Positions 34,741-43,632 of a stretch of DNA of 64,000 nt are shown piece after piece (positions within the stretch are counted from its first letter, which is position 1; every line of letters begins with the position of its first letter). The translations under genes and the position numbers were made by a program. The notes beneath the pieces are model-generated. The model was not told the DNA's origin and did no database searches. It worked only from the letters and a program-made list of their open reading frames with translations. The stretch is taken from the NCBI GenBank assembly GCA_017849585.1, contig JAFIGT010000013.1, forward strand, positions 62,001 through 126,000. The letters run 5' to 3'. The stretch is from Verrucomicrobium sp. Its GTDB lineage: Bacteria > Verrucomicrobiota > Verrucomicrobiia > Methylacidiphilales > UBA1321.

Positions 34741-35694
34741 CTATTTCTTGAGCGCCGCGCGAACCGCTTCGAGCTGTCCGGCCGAGCCGAGCTTGACGTT
34801 CTTCGCCGCGATGAACTTGGCGTACTCGTCAATGAAGGTCTTGCCCGGAGGGCGGAAGTCGAATTCCGACGGATGATCGCGGAAGAATTCACGGTGGACA
34901 CGGGTCCAGACCAGACGACCATCGGTGTCGATGTTGATCTTGGTCACACCCAGCTTCGCCGCCGGGAGGTACTCGTTTTCATCCACGCCGCAGGCGCTCG
35001 GATCGAGCTTGCCGCCGGCCGCATTGATGCGCAGCACTTCGTCCTTCGGGACGCTCGAGCTGCCGTGCATGACGATCGGGGTGCCGGGGATGGCCTTGCC
35101 GATCTTTTCGATCACATCAAAATGGAGGCTCTGGTGACCCTTGAACTTGTACGCACCGTGGCTCGTGCCAATCGCCGCCGCGAGGGCGTCGCAACCGGTC
35201 TGCTTGACGAATTCCACCGCTTCGACCGGATCGGTCAGGCAGGCGTGACCTTCGTCCACCTTGACGTCTTCTTCGACACCGCCGAGCTTGCCGATTTCGG
35301 CTTCCACGCTGATGCCCTTGGCATGCGCGCGATCCACGACCCGCTTGGTGATCGCCACGTTGTTGGCGAAGTCTTCGTGCGAGGCGTCGATCATCACCGA
35401 GCTGTAGAACCCGGAGTCGATACAGTCATAGCAGGTTTCCTCGTCACCGTGATCGAGATGCACCGCGAAGATGGCGTCCGGGAAGATCTCTTCCGCCGAG
35501 CGGATGATGGCTTCGAGCATGCGCTTGTCGGTAAACTTGCGCGCGCCTTTGCTGATCTGGATGATGAAGGGGGCTTTGGATTCCATGCAGCCCTTGAAAA
35601 GGCCCATGGTTTGTTCGGCGTTATTGATATTGTAAGCGCCGATGGCGAACTTTCCGTAAGCGACACGGAAGAGGTCCAGGGTTGTAACGATCAT
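34741..35694 (-). CDS. fba: Class II fructose-bisphosphate aldolase
   Basis: 317 residues. Zinc-dependent aldol cleavage of fructose-1,6-bisphosphate in glycolysis/gluconeogenesis. Motifs: AYNINNAEQ, the zinc ligand region VHLDHGDEE, SVMIDASH, a second zinc His in GTSHGAYK and HGSSSVPKDE with a third His, and KINIDTDGR. Length fits the short class IIB enzymes, and tagatose-bisphosphate aldolase of the same superfamily is the main alternative. The ATG at 35694 matches the family's MIVTTLDLF-like start; the in-frame codons upstream are not conserved-looking. It ends next to a strong bidirectional terminator, so it is monocistronic. Confidence 0.93.
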   Translation of the reverse strand: MIVTTLDLFRVAYGKFAIGAYNINNAEQTMGLFKGCMESKAPFIIQISKGARKFTDKRMLEAIIRSAEEIFPDAIFAVHLDHGDEETCYDCIDSGFYSSVMIDASHEDFANNVAITKRVVDRAHAKGISVEAEIGKLGGVEEDVKVDEGHACLTDPVEAVEFVKQTGCDALAAAIGTSHGAYKFKGHQSLHFDVIEKIGKAIPGTPIVMHGSSSVPKDEVLRINAAGGKLDPSACGVDENEYLPAAKLGVTKINIDTDGRLVWTRVHREFFRDHPSEFDFRPPGKTFIDEYAKFIAAKNVKLGSAGQLEAVRAALKK

Positions 35695-35725
35695 AGAAAT
35701 TCCTATAGTTGAAGGTTGAACCCAA

Positions 35726-35754
35726 GGTTTACCGGAATGTCCGGGGCAGGTCAA
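35726..35754 (-). promoter_or_regulatory. Candidate promoter of the aldolase gene
   Basis: On the minus strand TTGACC (35754-35749), a 17-nt spacer and TAAACC (35731-35726), 31 nt upstream of the ATG. The -35 matches well, the -10 only moderately. Confidence 0.4.
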
Positions 35755-35810
35755 TCAATCGGACTTGCAAAGCAAAGATAACCGCACAAAAATCCACTCA
35801 TTAAATAGCA

Positions 35811-36446
35811 ATGAAAGCAATCACCCCTCCCTACTCTGCTTCAGCCCGCGGCTTCTCCTTGATGGAACTTCTTGTCGTCGTCGGAATTATGGCCATCCTC
35901 GCCGCCGTCGCTATTCCTGCCATGACCAGCAACAATAACGCCGCGAACCTCACCTCCGCCGCGCAACGCCTTGCTGACGAAATGCGCCTGGCCCAACAAA
36001 CCGCCACCACGCGCAACCTCCCGGTCGAAGTCCGCTTCTACCTGCTCCCCGACCCCACCAATACCTCCGCGAAAATCTACCGCGGCTTCCAATCCTTCCT
36101 CGTCAACGACGACTCCACCTACCAGCCCCTCACCAAAGCCAGCTTCCTGCCCACTGGCATCACCACGAACACCTCGGCGGCCTACTCCACCCTGATCACC
36201 GAATTCACCCCACTCACCAGCACCTTCTCCGTGCCCACCGCCGGCACGACCTATCAGTACGTGGCATTTCAGTTTAGGTCGGACGGCTCCACCAATCTCG
36301 CCAGTGCGCCAAATGCGGGCGGCTCGTGGTGCGTCACGCTGGAACCGCAGCGCGAAAAAGAAGGCTCCACGCCCGGTCTGAAGGCGAACTTCGCCACCTT
36401 GCAAATCGACCCGCTCATCGGCCGGGTGAAGGTCATTCGCCCCTGA
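35811..36446 (+). CDS. Verru_Chthon cassette protein D-like type IV pilin-like protein
   Basis: 211 residues. A short leader ending in Gly is followed by the prepilin methylation motif GFSLMELLVVVG and a hydrophobic helix, so it should be cleaved and assembled by a type IV pilus/type II secretion-like machine. The body (residues ~45-110: ANLTSAAQRLADEMRLAQQT, LPVEVRFYLLPDPT) recalls the Verru_Chthon cassette protein D family, known from Verrucomicrobium and Chthoniobacter where A, B, C and D genes form cassettes. Here no A, B or C gene is near, so it is an orphan. It starts 116 nt from the divergent aldolase and is followed by heptad repeats. Confidence 0.8.
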   Translation: MKAITPPYSASARGFSLMELLVVVGIMAILAAVAIPAMTSNNNAANLTSAAQRLADEMRLAQQTATTRNLPVEVRFYLLPDPTNTSAKIYRGFQSFLVNDDSTYQPLTKASFLPTGITTNTSAAYSTLITEFTPLTSTFSVPTAGTTYQYVAFQFRSDGSTNLASAPNAGGSWCVTLEPQREKEGSTPGLKANFATLQIDPLIGRVKVIRP

Positions 36447-36450
36447 TGGG

Positions 36451-36534
36451 GAAGTACTAAGTACGAGGTTCTAAGTACGAAGTAAAAAGGCAGGAACTCG
36501 CCCTACTTAATACCTAGAACTTAGTACCTAGTAC
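36451..36534. repeat. Heptad repeat, family A (copy 3), large inverted pair between convergent genes
   Basis: Left arm GAAGTAC, TAAGTAC, GAGGTTC, TAAGTAC, GAAGTAA (36451-36485) and right arm TTAATAC, CTAGAAC, TTAGTAC, CTAGTAC (36507-36534). The arms are complementary, so a long imperfect stem with a ~21-nt loop forms between the convergent pseudopilin and ABC exporter genes; it may act as a two-way transcription end. Confidence 0.8.
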
Positions 36535-36542
36535 TTTCTGCC

Positions 36543-38267
36543 TCACAGCGTCCTCTCCGCCTTGGCGAGCACATCGTACTCGCGCTGGTGCAGATCCCGC
36601 AGGCTCGCGCGGTGCGCGATGCTGACCACGGTCAATCCCGGTAGGCGCAGCTTCAAAGCCTCGTAAACTTGCTTCTGCATCCCCTCATCCAGCGCGGAAG
36701 TCGCCTCATCGAGGAACAGCCAGTCCGGCTTGTGCAGGAACACCCGCACGAACGCCACCCGCTGCTGTTCGCCCGGCGACAGCACCTGCGCCCAGTTCTC
36801 GATGTCATCCAGCCGCTTCGCCAAATGCTCCAGCTTGCACAGCGTCATCAACCCGAGCACCTCTTCCTCCGTGTACTCCGTCGGCACCTCCGGATACGTC
36901 AACGCCGCGCGCAGCGTATCCACTGGCATGTAAGGCTTCTGCGGCAGCACCATGCCGCGCATTCCGGCGGGCACCTCGATCTTGCCATTCCAATACGGCC
37001 AGATGCCCGAGATGGCACGAAAAAGCGTGCTCTTGCCAATGCCGGACGGACCGGACACCAGCAACGATTCGCCCGGCTTCACGTGGAAATTGATTCCGTC
37101 GAGCAGCGGCTGCTGATTCGGCAACGCGAGCGATACATTTTTCAGCGTCAACCCGGCTGCCGCGAAGTCATTGTGATGAATGTTGTCCGTCGTGCGCGGC
37201 GCCCGCTCCTGCGCGGCCTGCACGCTGTCGAGGAAACCGTCGAGACGAAGGATGACCGCCGCAAATTCCGCGATCACCAAATACGCATCGACGAAGAACG
37301 AGAACGAATCCTTTACCTTGTCAAAGGCATTGGAGATTTGCATCAAACCGCCCAGCTTGATTTCCTTGGCAAAAAAACGCGGCGCCGCCACGAGGAACGG
37401 GAAGATCACCGCGAACTGGTTGTAAAAAGCGCGTGTGAAAACGAGCTGCTTCTGCCGGTCCATGATCTCGCGGAAATTCAGATAGATCTCCTGGAACCGC
37501 GCGAGGAGATTGCGGTTCTCCGCCTTCTCACCGCGACTCAGCGCCACGCTCTCGCTATTCTCACGCAAACGCACCAGATGGAAACGGAAGTCCGCCTCGA
37601 ACCGCTGCTGGGTGTAGGTCAGCCCGATCAACGGCTTACCAATCTTGTGAATCACCCACGTTCCCACAATCGAATAGACCAGTGCCGCCCAAACCATGTA
37701 ACCCGGAATCGTCACCCCCCAAAGCGTGATCGGCCCCGACACCTGCCAGAGAATCGCGACAAACGAGGTCAACATCACCACTTCACGCAGCAAGCCGAGC
37801 GTCAACGACAAGGTCGTCGCCACAAACATATTAATGTCCTGACTGATACGTTGATCCGGATTATCGGTGATCTGCTGCTCCAACTGCCAGAGATAATAGG
37901 TCCGGTTCGCCAGCCAACGATCCACCAGGTGCGCCGTCATCCACCGCCGCCACATGATCTGCAGCAACTGCTGCAGGTATTGCTGATACACCACCACGAA
38001 AATGTAAATCACCGCCAGAACGCCGAACTTCTTGATCAAACGCCAGAATGCAGGTTGATCCAGATTCTGCATCGCGTCATAAAATTCGCGATACCACGTA
38101 TTGAACTGCACGTTCAAATACACCACACCGAGAGTCAACGCGATGATGGTCACCAAGAGACCGATACCCGGCCACTTCTCGTCCGACACCCAAAACGGCT
38201 TCGCCAACGACCAAAAACGCTTGAACCAACTCTTCTTGCTGACAGGAACGGAAGTAGGGTCTGACAT
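36543..38267 (-). CDS. ABC transporter with fused permease and ATPase, SbmA/BacA-YddA type
   Basis: 574 residues. The N-terminal ~330 residues form a six-helix membrane domain of the ABC_membrane_2 / SbmA-BacA kind (FNTWYREFYDAMQNLD and WRRWMTAHLVDRWL are the family signature, followed by NPDQRISQDI). The C-terminal domain has Walker A GPSGIGKST, signature LSPGEQQR, Walker B DWLFLDEATSALD and a His switch SIAHR. Family members export or import peptides, cobalamin or fatty acyl compounds; E. coli YddA is the nearest-looking type. It is a homodimeric half-transporter standing alone, so the substrate is unknown. Confidence 0.93.
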   Translation of the reverse strand: MSDPTSVPVSKKSWFKRFWSLAKPFWVSDEKWPGIGLLVTIIALTLGVVYLNVQFNTWYREFYDAMQNLDQPAFWRLIKKFGVLAVIYIFVVVYQQYLQQLLQIMWRRWMTAHLVDRWLANRTYYLWQLEQQITDNPDQRISQDINMFVATTLSLTLGLLREVVMLTSFVAILWQVSGPITLWGVTIPGYMVWAALVYSIVGTWVIHKIGKPLIGLTYTQQRFEADFRFHLVRLRENSESVALSRGEKAENRNLLARFQEIYLNFREIMDRQKQLVFTRAFYNQFAVIFPFLVAAPRFFAKEIKLGGLMQISNAFDKVKDSFSFFVDAYLVIAEFAAVILRLDGFLDSVQAAQERAPRTTDNIHHNDFAAAGLTLKNVSLALPNQQPLLDGINFHVKPGESLLVSGPSGIGKSTLFRAISGIWPYWNGKIEVPAGMRGMVLPQKPYMPVDTLRAALTYPEVPTEYTEEEVLGLMTLCKLEHLAKRLDDIENWAQVLSPGEQQRVAFVRVFLHKPDWLFLDEATSALDEGMQKQVYEALKLRLPGLTVVSIAHRASLRDLHQREYDVLAKAERTL

Positions 38268-38357
38268 AATGCGGTGCTCCTAGATAGCAGACCGCAACCC
38301 GGACGAAACAAAAAAACGCACGCCTCTCCTACACACAGCGGGCTCAATCATGCGGCA

Positions 38358-40883
38358 TCACGCGGACCGCAACATCGCATGCACCGCACGCGCGATATCT
38401 TCGATCGCATACGGCTTCGTCACCATGCCGCAAAAACCATGCTTCTTGAAATCCGCCACGATTTGATCATTCGAATAACCGCTGCACACGAGAGCTTTCA
38501 CCCCCGGATCGATTTGCTGGATATGGTCCAACGTCTCCGCCCCATTGATGCTCCCGGCAAGCGTCAGGTCCAGAATGCATCCCCGGAAGGGCCGCGAGCT
38601 CGTCATCGCCTCCCTGTAAATCTCGATGGCCTGACTGCCCGTGTGCGCCACCGACACTTCGTAGCCAAGGTTTGTCAGCATCAACTTCAACATCCGCGCC
38701 AGCATCTGGTCATCCTCCAGCACCAGCAACCGACCCTGCCCCGTCTCCAATCCATCGTGCACCACATCGGGGGCAGCAGGGCCAACCTTCTCGTCATGGG
38801 CGGGCAACAGGATCGTGAATGTGGTTCCCTGACCCGGAACCGACTCCACGGAAATATCGCCCTCATGCTTTTTGATAATCGAATACGCGCTGGCCAGACC
38901 AAGTCCCGTCCCCGTTGGCTTGGTCGTGAAATAGGGATCGAAAATCTTGATCTGGTGCTCTGGCTTGATACCCGCCCCCGTATCGCTGATGGAAATGCGA
39001 ACCATCCTTCCCGAAGGATGATCCGTCACATTCACCGCCTGCACCTTCACCACACCGCCATCCGGCATCGCCTGCGCGGCATTGAGCACGATGTTATGCA
39101 ACACCTGGCTGATCTGGCTCGCATCCATCATCACCGCGTAAAGATCCGGCGCGATATCCAAAATCACCTGCGCCGACGAACCGTGCAGCGCAAAGCGCGT
39201 CGATTCCGTGACCACCTCCTGCAGGTTCGCCAGCTTTTTGACAGGCACTCCCCCCTTCGCAAAGGTCAGCAACTGCTGCGTCAAATCCTTCGCCCGCAAA
39301 CACGCCTGCCGCGACTCCCTGATGCAATTCAGGCTCCCCTCGCGATCATCGGGAAACCGCTCCAACAGCGAAATATTTCCCAGCACCGTCGCCAGCAAAT
39401 TATTGAAATCGTGCGCAATGCCGCCCGCCAGCACGCCGAGCGATTCCAGCTTGCTCGAACGCAACATCTCCTCCGCCAGCTTTTCTTTCTGCGTCGAATC
39501 CCGGAACACCAGCACCGAACCGATGATCGCCCCACCCGCGTCGCGAATCGGCGCCGCGCTGTCCGCGATGATCCGCTCCTTGCCATCGCGCGAAATCAGC
39601 ACCGTATGATTTGCCAGCTCCACCGTGCGCCCCGTGCGCAACACCTTCTTCACCGGATCCTCGATCGGCAACCGCGTAAACTCGTGCACGATCCGGAAGA
39701 CTTCATTCAACGGCTTGCCCGCCGCATCGACTTGCGACCAACCGGTCAGGTATTCCCCCTCCCGGTTCAGCAGGAAAACGCGGCCCTCCATATCCGTCGT
39801 CACCACCCCATCCCCAATTGAATGCAGGGTGACAGCCAGCTTTTGCTTCTCCGCCAGCAGCGCCTCCTGAATCCGGTGCAATTCCGTGATCTCCACACTC
39901 TGCCCGACAAAACACTCCAGCTTCCCCTCCACACTGAATAGAGGCACGCCATGCCCCATAAACCACCCATAATTTCCCGCCCGCGAGCGAATTCGAAATT
40001 CCCGCTGCCACGGCTGCGCCTCTTTCACACATTGAAGCAAAGTTTCCAGCAACGACGGCCAATCATCCGGATGCACATAACGCCGCCCCCCATCCTGTTC
40101 ATACTCCGCCGCCGTGCAGCCCGTGTAATCGAACCAGGTTCGATTCACAAAACCCGCCTTCCCATCCGGTTGAATCTGCCACAGAATCGACGGCACCTTG
40201 TCCGCGATCAGGCGGAAGCGGGACTCGCTTTTTCGCAACGCATCCGCCTCCCGGCGGCGCGCGGCCAGAGCATGCAATTGCAAATAAAGCGCTCCCACCG
40301 CGATCAGTACGGCCACCAGAATCAGGCTTCCGAAAATCTGCGACTTCTTCGCGACAGCATCCGCCGCTGCCCGGCGATGCTCCAGCAGGCGATCCTCGCG
40401 ATCTATCATCTGCTTGGCCAGCAACCGAAGCTTGTCCATCTCCAGCCGCCCCAGATCAAGCACACTCAGATCACGGCTTATGGCTCTCGTGCGACGCCGG
40501 TTCAGAACAATTTGCGCCAGCAACTCCAACCGATGATCGACCGTTTTTTGAAGATCCAGAAAAGTGCTTTCCTGCTCGGCATTATCCAGAACCAGATCAT
40601 GCAAACGATGCAGGACATCCGGCAGTTGATCCCGGGCCATCTCATAAGGTGCTAAAAAACGCACCTCGCCCGTCAACAGGTACCCTCGCGCCCCCGTCTC
40701 CGCATCCTTCGCCAGCGACAGCGCCTCGACCACCGTGTGACGCACCTCATAACTGTGCCTGACCCACTGCTCGTAATTGCGACTCAGCTGAATCTGATAG
40801 ACACCCACGATCACCAGCACGCCTAGTAATGCGATGGCGGCAATCGACGCCACAAATAACTTATGTTCAGCCTGCAACTTCAT
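38358..40883 (-). CDS. Hybrid histidine kinase: CHASE3, two PAS, HisKA, HATPase, receiver
   Basis: 841 residues. N-terminal membrane helix (~15-35), CHASE3-like periplasmic helical domain with DAETGARGYLLTG, second membrane helix (~200), two PAS domains (IADKVPSILWQIQPDG and LHSIGDGVVTTDMEG), HisKA box GGIAHDFNNLLATVLGN (about residue 490), HATPase (DTGAGIKPEH, TKPTGTGLGL) and a receiver domain with VLEDDQM and CILDLTLAG. The fused receiver suggests a phosphorelay; no Hpt protein is seen nearby. Diverges from ppk1 over 210 nt. The start is ATG 40883, which leads straight into the membrane helix; the frame remains open far upstream, antisense to ppk1, but that part is not coding. Confidence 0.94.
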   Translation of the reverse strand: MKLQAEHKLFVASIAAIALLGVLVIVGVYQIQLSRNYEQWVRHSYEVRHTVVEALSLAKDAETGARGYLLTGEVRFLAPYEMARDQLPDVLHRLHDLVLDNAEQESTFLDLQKTVDHRLELLAQIVLNRRRTRAISRDLSVLDLGRLEMDKLRLLAKQMIDREDRLLEHRRAAADAVAKKSQIFGSLILVAVLIAVGALYLQLHALAARRREADALRKSESRFRLIADKVPSILWQIQPDGKAGFVNRTWFDYTGCTAAEYEQDGGRRYVHPDDWPSLLETLLQCVKEAQPWQREFRIRSRAGNYGWFMGHGVPLFSVEGKLECFVGQSVEITELHRIQEALLAEKQKLAVTLHSIGDGVVTTDMEGRVFLLNREGEYLTGWSQVDAAGKPLNEVFRIVHEFTRLPIEDPVKKVLRTGRTVELANHTVLISRDGKERIIADSAAPIRDAGGAIIGSVLVFRDSTQKEKLAEEMLRSSKLESLGVLAGGIAHDFNNLLATVLGNISLLERFPDDREGSLNCIRESRQACLRAKDLTQQLLTFAKGGVPVKKLANLQEVVTESTRFALHGSSAQVILDIAPDLYAVMMDASQISQVLHNIVLNAAQAMPDGGVVKVQAVNVTDHPSGRMVRISISDTGAGIKPEHQIKIFDPYFTTKPTGTGLGLASAYSIIKKHEGDISVESVPGQGTTFTILLPAHDEKVGPAAPDVVHDGLETGQGRLLVLEDDQMLARMLKLMLTNLGYEVSVAHTGSQAIEIYREAMTSSRPFRGCILDLTLAGSINGAETLDHIQQIDPGVKALVCSGYSNDQIVADFKKHGFCGMVTKPYAIEDIARAVHAMLRSA

Positions 40884-41093
40884 CGGTCTGGATGCGTTTT
40901 GAATTCCCCCGATCCGCGCCTTGAATGATATCCCCAGCGAGCGCTGTATCACAAAGTGTAACATGCGCAAAAATTTAAGGCAAGCCCCACCCACCTGAAC
41001 CCCGAAAATTATCCGCTTTCCCTTTGTCACAGAATCTTGACAATAAGCCCGTTGCCACCGCTTGCCTCCACGCCTAATGTCGGATTTCCTGCC

Positions 41094-43289
41094 ATGACCC
41101 CTGACTTCAATAATCCCTCCTTCTACATCAACCGCGAACTCAGCTGGCTGGAGTTTAACCAGCGCGTCCTCGAAGAAGCCCAGGACGTCCAGCAACCGCT
41201 CCTCGAACGGCTCCGCTTTCTCTGCATCTTCACCTCCAATCTCGATGAATTCTTCGAAATCCGCGTCGCCGGTATCAAGCAACAGATCGAGAATGAAATC
41301 AGCGATGTCGCCGCCGACGGCCTCAGCGCCACCCAGATCTTCCACGCCATCCGGGAAAAAGTCCTCTCTCTCACCAAGACCCAGTACAAACTCTGGCACG
41401 ACGAAATCCGCCCCGACCTCGAGAAATTTGATATCCGCAGCCTCGAGATGAAAGATCTCTCCGCCGAGGACATGGCCTGGGCCACCCACTACTTCCGCGA
41501 GGAAGTCTTCCCCGTGCTCACCCCCCTCGCGGTCGATTCCAGCCATCCCTTTCCCCAACTGCGCAACAAGAGCCACAACCTCATCCTCCTCCTGCGCCGC
41601 CCCGACAACCTGCACGAAGTCTCCTACGGCATTGTGCAAATCCCCCGCGTACTGCCCCGCCTCGTCCGGCTTCCCGACCGCGACGGCAAACCGCGCCACC
41701 ACTACTTCCTCCTCAAGAACCTGATCAAACATCAGGTCGGCGAACTTTATCCCGGACTCGAAGTTCAGGCCGCCTACACCTTCCGCATCACCCGCAACAG
41801 CGACCTCTACTTCGACGAGGAAGAAGCCGAAAACTTGCTCCGCACCATCGAGGAAGAACTCCGCAAACGCAATCGCGGCAATGCCGTCCGCCTCGAGGTC
41901 CAACCCGAATGCCCCGCCGAAGTGCAGAACTTCCTCCTCGACATCCTCAACCTCGGACCCGACGACCTCTACGTCAACGACGGCCCGATGAACTTCCTGC
42001 ACTTCCTCCCGCTCTGCTCGATCGACTCCTTCCCGCAGTTGCGCGACAAGCCCTACGTCCCCATCGCCCCCAAGGCGCTCCCCGTCGATGCCGACATCTT
42101 CGAGGTCATGCGCCGTCAGGACGTCCTGCTCCACCATCCGTACGAGAGCTTCAACAGCATCATCGATTTCGTTCATCGCGCCGCCAACGATAGCCACGTG
42201 CTCGCGATCAAGATGACCCTCTACCGCACCAGCGGCGACTCCCCCGTCGTGCGCGCGCTCATTCAAGCCGCGCAAAACGGCAAGCAAGTCACCGCCCTCG
42301 TGGAACTGCGCGCCCGGTTCGACGAAGCCAACAACATCAACTGGGCCCGCCAGCTCGAAGAAGCCGGCGTCCACGTCGTCTACGGCGTCGTCGGCTTGAA
42401 GACTCACTGCAAGATGCTCATGGTCGTCCGCCGCGACGAAGACCGCATCCGCCACTACGTCCACCTCGGCACCGGCAACTATCACCCCAGCACCGCCCGC
42501 ATCTACACCGACCTCGGCCTGCTCACCACGCAACCCGAGCTCACCCAGGAAGTCGCCAACCTCTTCAACACCCTCACCGGCCTCTCCGACTTCCAGGGCG
42601 TGAAGAAACTCCTCGTCGCTCCCTTCGAACTCCCCGAACGCTTCCGCGCCCTCATCGATCACGAACGCGACCTCGCCCTCTCCGGCAAACCCGGCCGCAT
42701 CGTCGTGAAGGTCAACGCCCTCGTCGACGAAGACATGATCCACGCGCTCTACGAAGCCTCCTGCGCCGGTGTCAAAATCGACCTCATCATCCGCGGCATC
42801 TGCTGCCTGCGTCCCGGCATCAAGGACGTCAGCGAAAACATCCGCGTGATCTCCATCGTGGGCCGCTTCCTCGAACACAGCCGCATTTATTACTTCGGCA
42901 ACGACGGCGACCCCAAAGTCTACCTCGGCAGCGCCGACTGGATGCCCCGCAACCTCTACCGCCGCGTGGAAGTCGTCTTCCCCATCGAAGATCCCCGCCT
43001 GAAAAAGCGCATCGAGGACGAAATCATCCCCGTCTATCTCCACGACTGCGTAAAGACCCGCGAACTCCAGTCCGACGGCACCTATATCCGCCTCACCCCG
43101 ACCGAAGGCCAGAAGAGCAGCCAGGCCCAGCTCACCTTCCGCGAACTCGCCCGCCGCCAAAGCCTCAGCCCCGCCGACACCCAGAAGATCAACATCAAAC
43201 CCCTCCTCGCCCCACCCGAAGGACTTGCCGAAAAATTACCCCCGGCCAAAACCGCCGCCAAATCAGCCTCCAAGAAAAAGTCTGCGTGA
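41094..43289 (+). CDS. ppk1: Polyphosphate kinase 1
   Basis: 731 residues. Builds inorganic polyphosphate from ATP. The family opening FYINRELSWLEFNQRVLEEA, RFLCIFTSNLDEFFEIRVAG, the phospho-histidine region LKTHCKMLMVVRRD, HLGTGNYHPSTARIYTD and the C-terminal NLYRRVEVVFPIED are all present. The last ~60 residues are extra and Lys/Ala-rich (KTAAKSASKKKSA), perhaps polymer-binding. ATG 41094 is used: the family begins at MTPDFNNPSFYINRELSW, and an upstream TTG (41037) would add unrelated residues. Divergent from a hybrid histidine kinase. Confidence 0.97.
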   Translation: MTPDFNNPSFYINRELSWLEFNQRVLEEAQDVQQPLLERLRFLCIFTSNLDEFFEIRVAGIKQQIENEISDVAADGLSATQIFHAIREKVLSLTKTQYKLWHDEIRPDLEKFDIRSLEMKDLSAEDMAWATHYFREEVFPVLTPLAVDSSHPFPQLRNKSHNLILLLRRPDNLHEVSYGIVQIPRVLPRLVRLPDRDGKPRHHYFLLKNLIKHQVGELYPGLEVQAAYTFRITRNSDLYFDEEEAENLLRTIEEELRKRNRGNAVRLEVQPECPAEVQNFLLDILNLGPDDLYVNDGPMNFLHFLPLCSIDSFPQLRDKPYVPIAPKALPVDADIFEVMRRQDVLLHHPYESFNSIIDFVHRAANDSHVLAIKMTLYRTSGDSPVVRALIQAAQNGKQVTALVELRARFDEANNINWARQLEEAGVHVVYGVVGLKTHCKMLMVVRRDEDRIRHYVHLGTGNYHPSTARIYTDLGLLTTQPELTQEVANLFNTLTGLSDFQGVKKLLVAPFELPERFRALIDHERDLALSGKPGRIVVKVNALVDEDMIHALYEASCAGVKIDLIIRGICCLRPGIKDVSENIRVISIVGRFLEHSRIYYFGNDGDPKVYLGSADWMPRNLYRRVEVVFPIEDPRLKKRIEDEIIPVYLHDCVKTRELQSDGTYIRLTPTEGQKSSQAQLTFRELARRQSLSPADTQKINIKPLLAPPEGLAEKLPPAKTAAKSASKKKSA

Positions 43290-43304
43290 CGCGGGACTGG
43301 AGAG

Positions 43305-43350
43305 ACACGGCACACCTTCGTTGTAGCCGGCCACCAAGGCCGGATTCGTT
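43305..43350. repeat. Intergenic hairpin, second copy of the GGAGAGACAC...TAGCCGG type
   Basis: GGAGAGACAC then GTAGCCGGCC-ACCAA-GGCCGG (stem 43327-43343) directly after ppk1. Resembles 15792-15884 in both the leading 10-mer and the GTAGCCGG stem, and could terminate ppk1 transcription. Confidence 0.45.
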
Positions 43351-43424
43351 CGAGATACCTGGAACCAATTTGGAATATCCGGATTAGTGAACAGCGCGAA
43401 GGAAAATGCTGCCAGCCGCTTCCG

Positions 43425-43626
43425 CGCAAAAATATCGCACACCTAGCCAACGTAGCCAACCTAACGCAAACGCCCGGCCCTCTTTCGTGCTAAAAAGAAG
43501 GCATGCATGGGTTCTCCGCTGAAGGCTCCAACCCGAAATTTCAAAGGTTTCGTTTGGGCAACACCGGTCGCGACACCCAACAGAAGCGGTTGCTCCTTGT
43601 AGCGTATTGTCGACGCACTTTTTTTT
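43425..43626 (+). ncRNA. Candidate small RNA element, copy 1 (with upstream 47-nt box)
   Basis: 202-nt non-coding element that recurs at 63436-63634. Order: a 47-nt box (43425-43471); promoter-like CGCAAA (43465-43470), 17-nt spacer, TGCTAA (43488-43493); a variable middle with a short heptad-like run (CCGAAAT, TTCAAAG); a conserved 3' part, CGCGACACCCAACAGA, CGGTTG, TCCTTGTAGCG and TTGTCGACGCAC, ending in T8 (43619-43626). TTGGG (43554-43558) can pair with CCCAA (43576-43580). A transcript of about 125-130 nt is predicted. The stem before the T tract is weak (4 bp), so a mobile or regulatory DNA element is the alternative. It lies between ppk1 and the convergent WD40 gene. Confidence 0.45.
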
Positions 43627-43632
43627 CAGGAA

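Noticed and set aside
36669-38264. Long plus-strand frame of 531 codons across the ABC exporter, and similar antisense frames at 24904-26319, 23400-24683, 14304-15716 and 17113-17991.
   Set aside because: They lie antisense to genes with clear motifs and are expected by chance in GC-rich DNA; their products are Arg- or Asp-rich without domain signs.
41023-41044. Pho-box-like TTGTCAC / CTTGACA pair before ppk1.
   Set aside because: The second half does not match CTGTCA with 11-nt phasing well enough; too weak to claim phosphate control.
38358-43160. A 1600-codon minus-strand open frame that continues from the hybrid kinase through the antisense of ppk1.
   Set aside because: The N-terminal 760 codons are antisense to strongly conserved ppk1 and have the Gly/Glu/Asp-rich look of GC-rich shadow frames; the kinase has a natural start with a membrane helix at 40883.
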